Part shown: positions 63,431 to 64,000 of the stretch, in pieces
Numbering within the stretch: the stretch's first letter is position 1
Layout of the letters: each line of letters begins with the position of its first letter
Source of the DNA: Wuchereria bancrofti
Lineage: Eukaryota > Nematoda > Chromadorea > Rhabditida > Onchocercidae
Length of the DNA stretch: 64,000 nt
Reading direction: 5' to 3'
NCBI GenBank assembly: GCA_005281725.1
Contig: SSBO01000012.1
Span: forward strand, 7,260,607-7,324,606
The notes under the pieces: model-generated
Told to the model about the DNA's origin: nothing
Databases searched by the model: none
Seen by the model: only the letters and a program-made list of their open reading frames with translations
Position numbers and translations under genes: made by a program

Positions 63431-64000
63431 TATATAGAATAATAAGAGACTAGCTCTAAGTTTTCCAATGTTCCCTAAATAGGATTATCAGTACTGCTGT
63501 TCAAACCTGGATTACGCTTACTGTTTAATAAAGTATTTCTTTTTGTTTAAAACAAAACAAGTATTGCCAATAACGGTATATTGCAGGAAGACGCATTTTT
63601 ATTTAGCTCTATATGAAGTTATTTGATATTACATGCAATAACTATGGCAATTAGTAAGTTGTCTTGGATGCATATTCAACTGGCTAAATAACCTCTCCAA
63701 AAAACTTTCTCGCCACATGTTCTTTGTAACGTACAAGCATTTTCACTCAGAAGATTTCACTTGTTCAAGTTTCACACTGAAAGGGGTATGTAATGTGACC
63801 ATACACAAACGGAGGACCATTTCAGTAAACTTTTAGCTGAATTGCTGATCAGGAGGAAAATGGTAAAGATTGAACTCGTAGAAACTTAAAAAAAAAAAAC
63901 AGCTGCTTGAAAAAAAAAACAGAAAGGCTCAATGACACTGTACCTCGGAAATGTTAAATGGAGTTCACTCAATACACAACTTTAGAATGTGACAATACAC

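Larger units (their letters stand above)
58550..64000. other. Mostly non-coding 3' region with weak orphan exon candidates
   Basis: About 5.4 kb, AT-rich. It contains AATAAA at about 59065, simple AT tracts near 60820-60835, a 30-bp direct repeat (61934-61963 and 62285-62314), and two unlinked exon-like stretches (60540-60700 plus; 63286-63430 minus). Frames such as 59744-60004 and 61799-62074 lack any supporting signal. Confidence 0.45.

Noticed and set aside
1..64000. tRNA, rRNA, CRISPR array, intact transposon
   Set aside because: Looked for clover-leaf-like spacing, long conserved RNA motifs, regular direct repeats and transposase motifs by eye. Found none that I could defend.

Overview
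This window looks like nematode nuclear DNA. It is AT-rich, its genes are split into many short exons (about 40-370 bp) by introns of 40 to about 1000 bp with TTTTCAG-type acceptors, and the gene set is metazoan. One gene is a seven-immunoglobulin VEGFR-like kinase of the type nematodes call VER. Intron sizes and base composition would suit a filarial or other spirurid worm, but that is inference. I saw no bacterial operon, phage, CRISPR array, rRNA or tRNA.

Layout. (1) 1-1001, minus: 5' part of an SLC16 monocarboxylate transporter that leaves the window at position 1. (2) 7748-15073, plus: a complete 21-exon model of the ER-stress eIF2alpha kinase PERK (pek-1), divergent from the transporter across about 6.7 kb. 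(3) 16503-16820, minus: a possible small secreted protein. (4) 18120-31921, plus: a roughly 32-exon FAM193-family gene of about 2,070 residues. (5) 32967-39184, minus: a PHRF1-like RING and PHD-finger gene, convergent with FAM193. Its first exon is interrupted by a 73-N assembly gap flanked by identical 160-bp copies. An orphan Kelch-like ORF lies between the two 3' ends. (6) 42100-51258, minus: a complete 19-exon VEGFR/PDGFR-like receptor tyrosine kinase (about 1,218 residues). (7) 55101-56766 and 57008-58549, plus: two closely spaced membrane-protein genes that I cannot assign to a family and that may form an operon. (8) 58.5-64 kb: mostly non-coding, with weak orphan exon candidates.

The genes do not form one pathway. 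They cover metabolite transport, ER stress signalling, chromatin or RNA polymerase II-linked ubiquitin biology and receptor tyrosine kinase signalling. Exon models were built by hand from splice consensus and phase continuity. Each multi-exon model has consistent phase throughout, but individual boundaries may be off by a few codons. No window-wide undescribed system is evident. The most original items are the unassigned tandem membrane-protein genes, the insertion inside the PHRF1 PHD finger, the Kelch-like orphan ORF and the assembly duplication.
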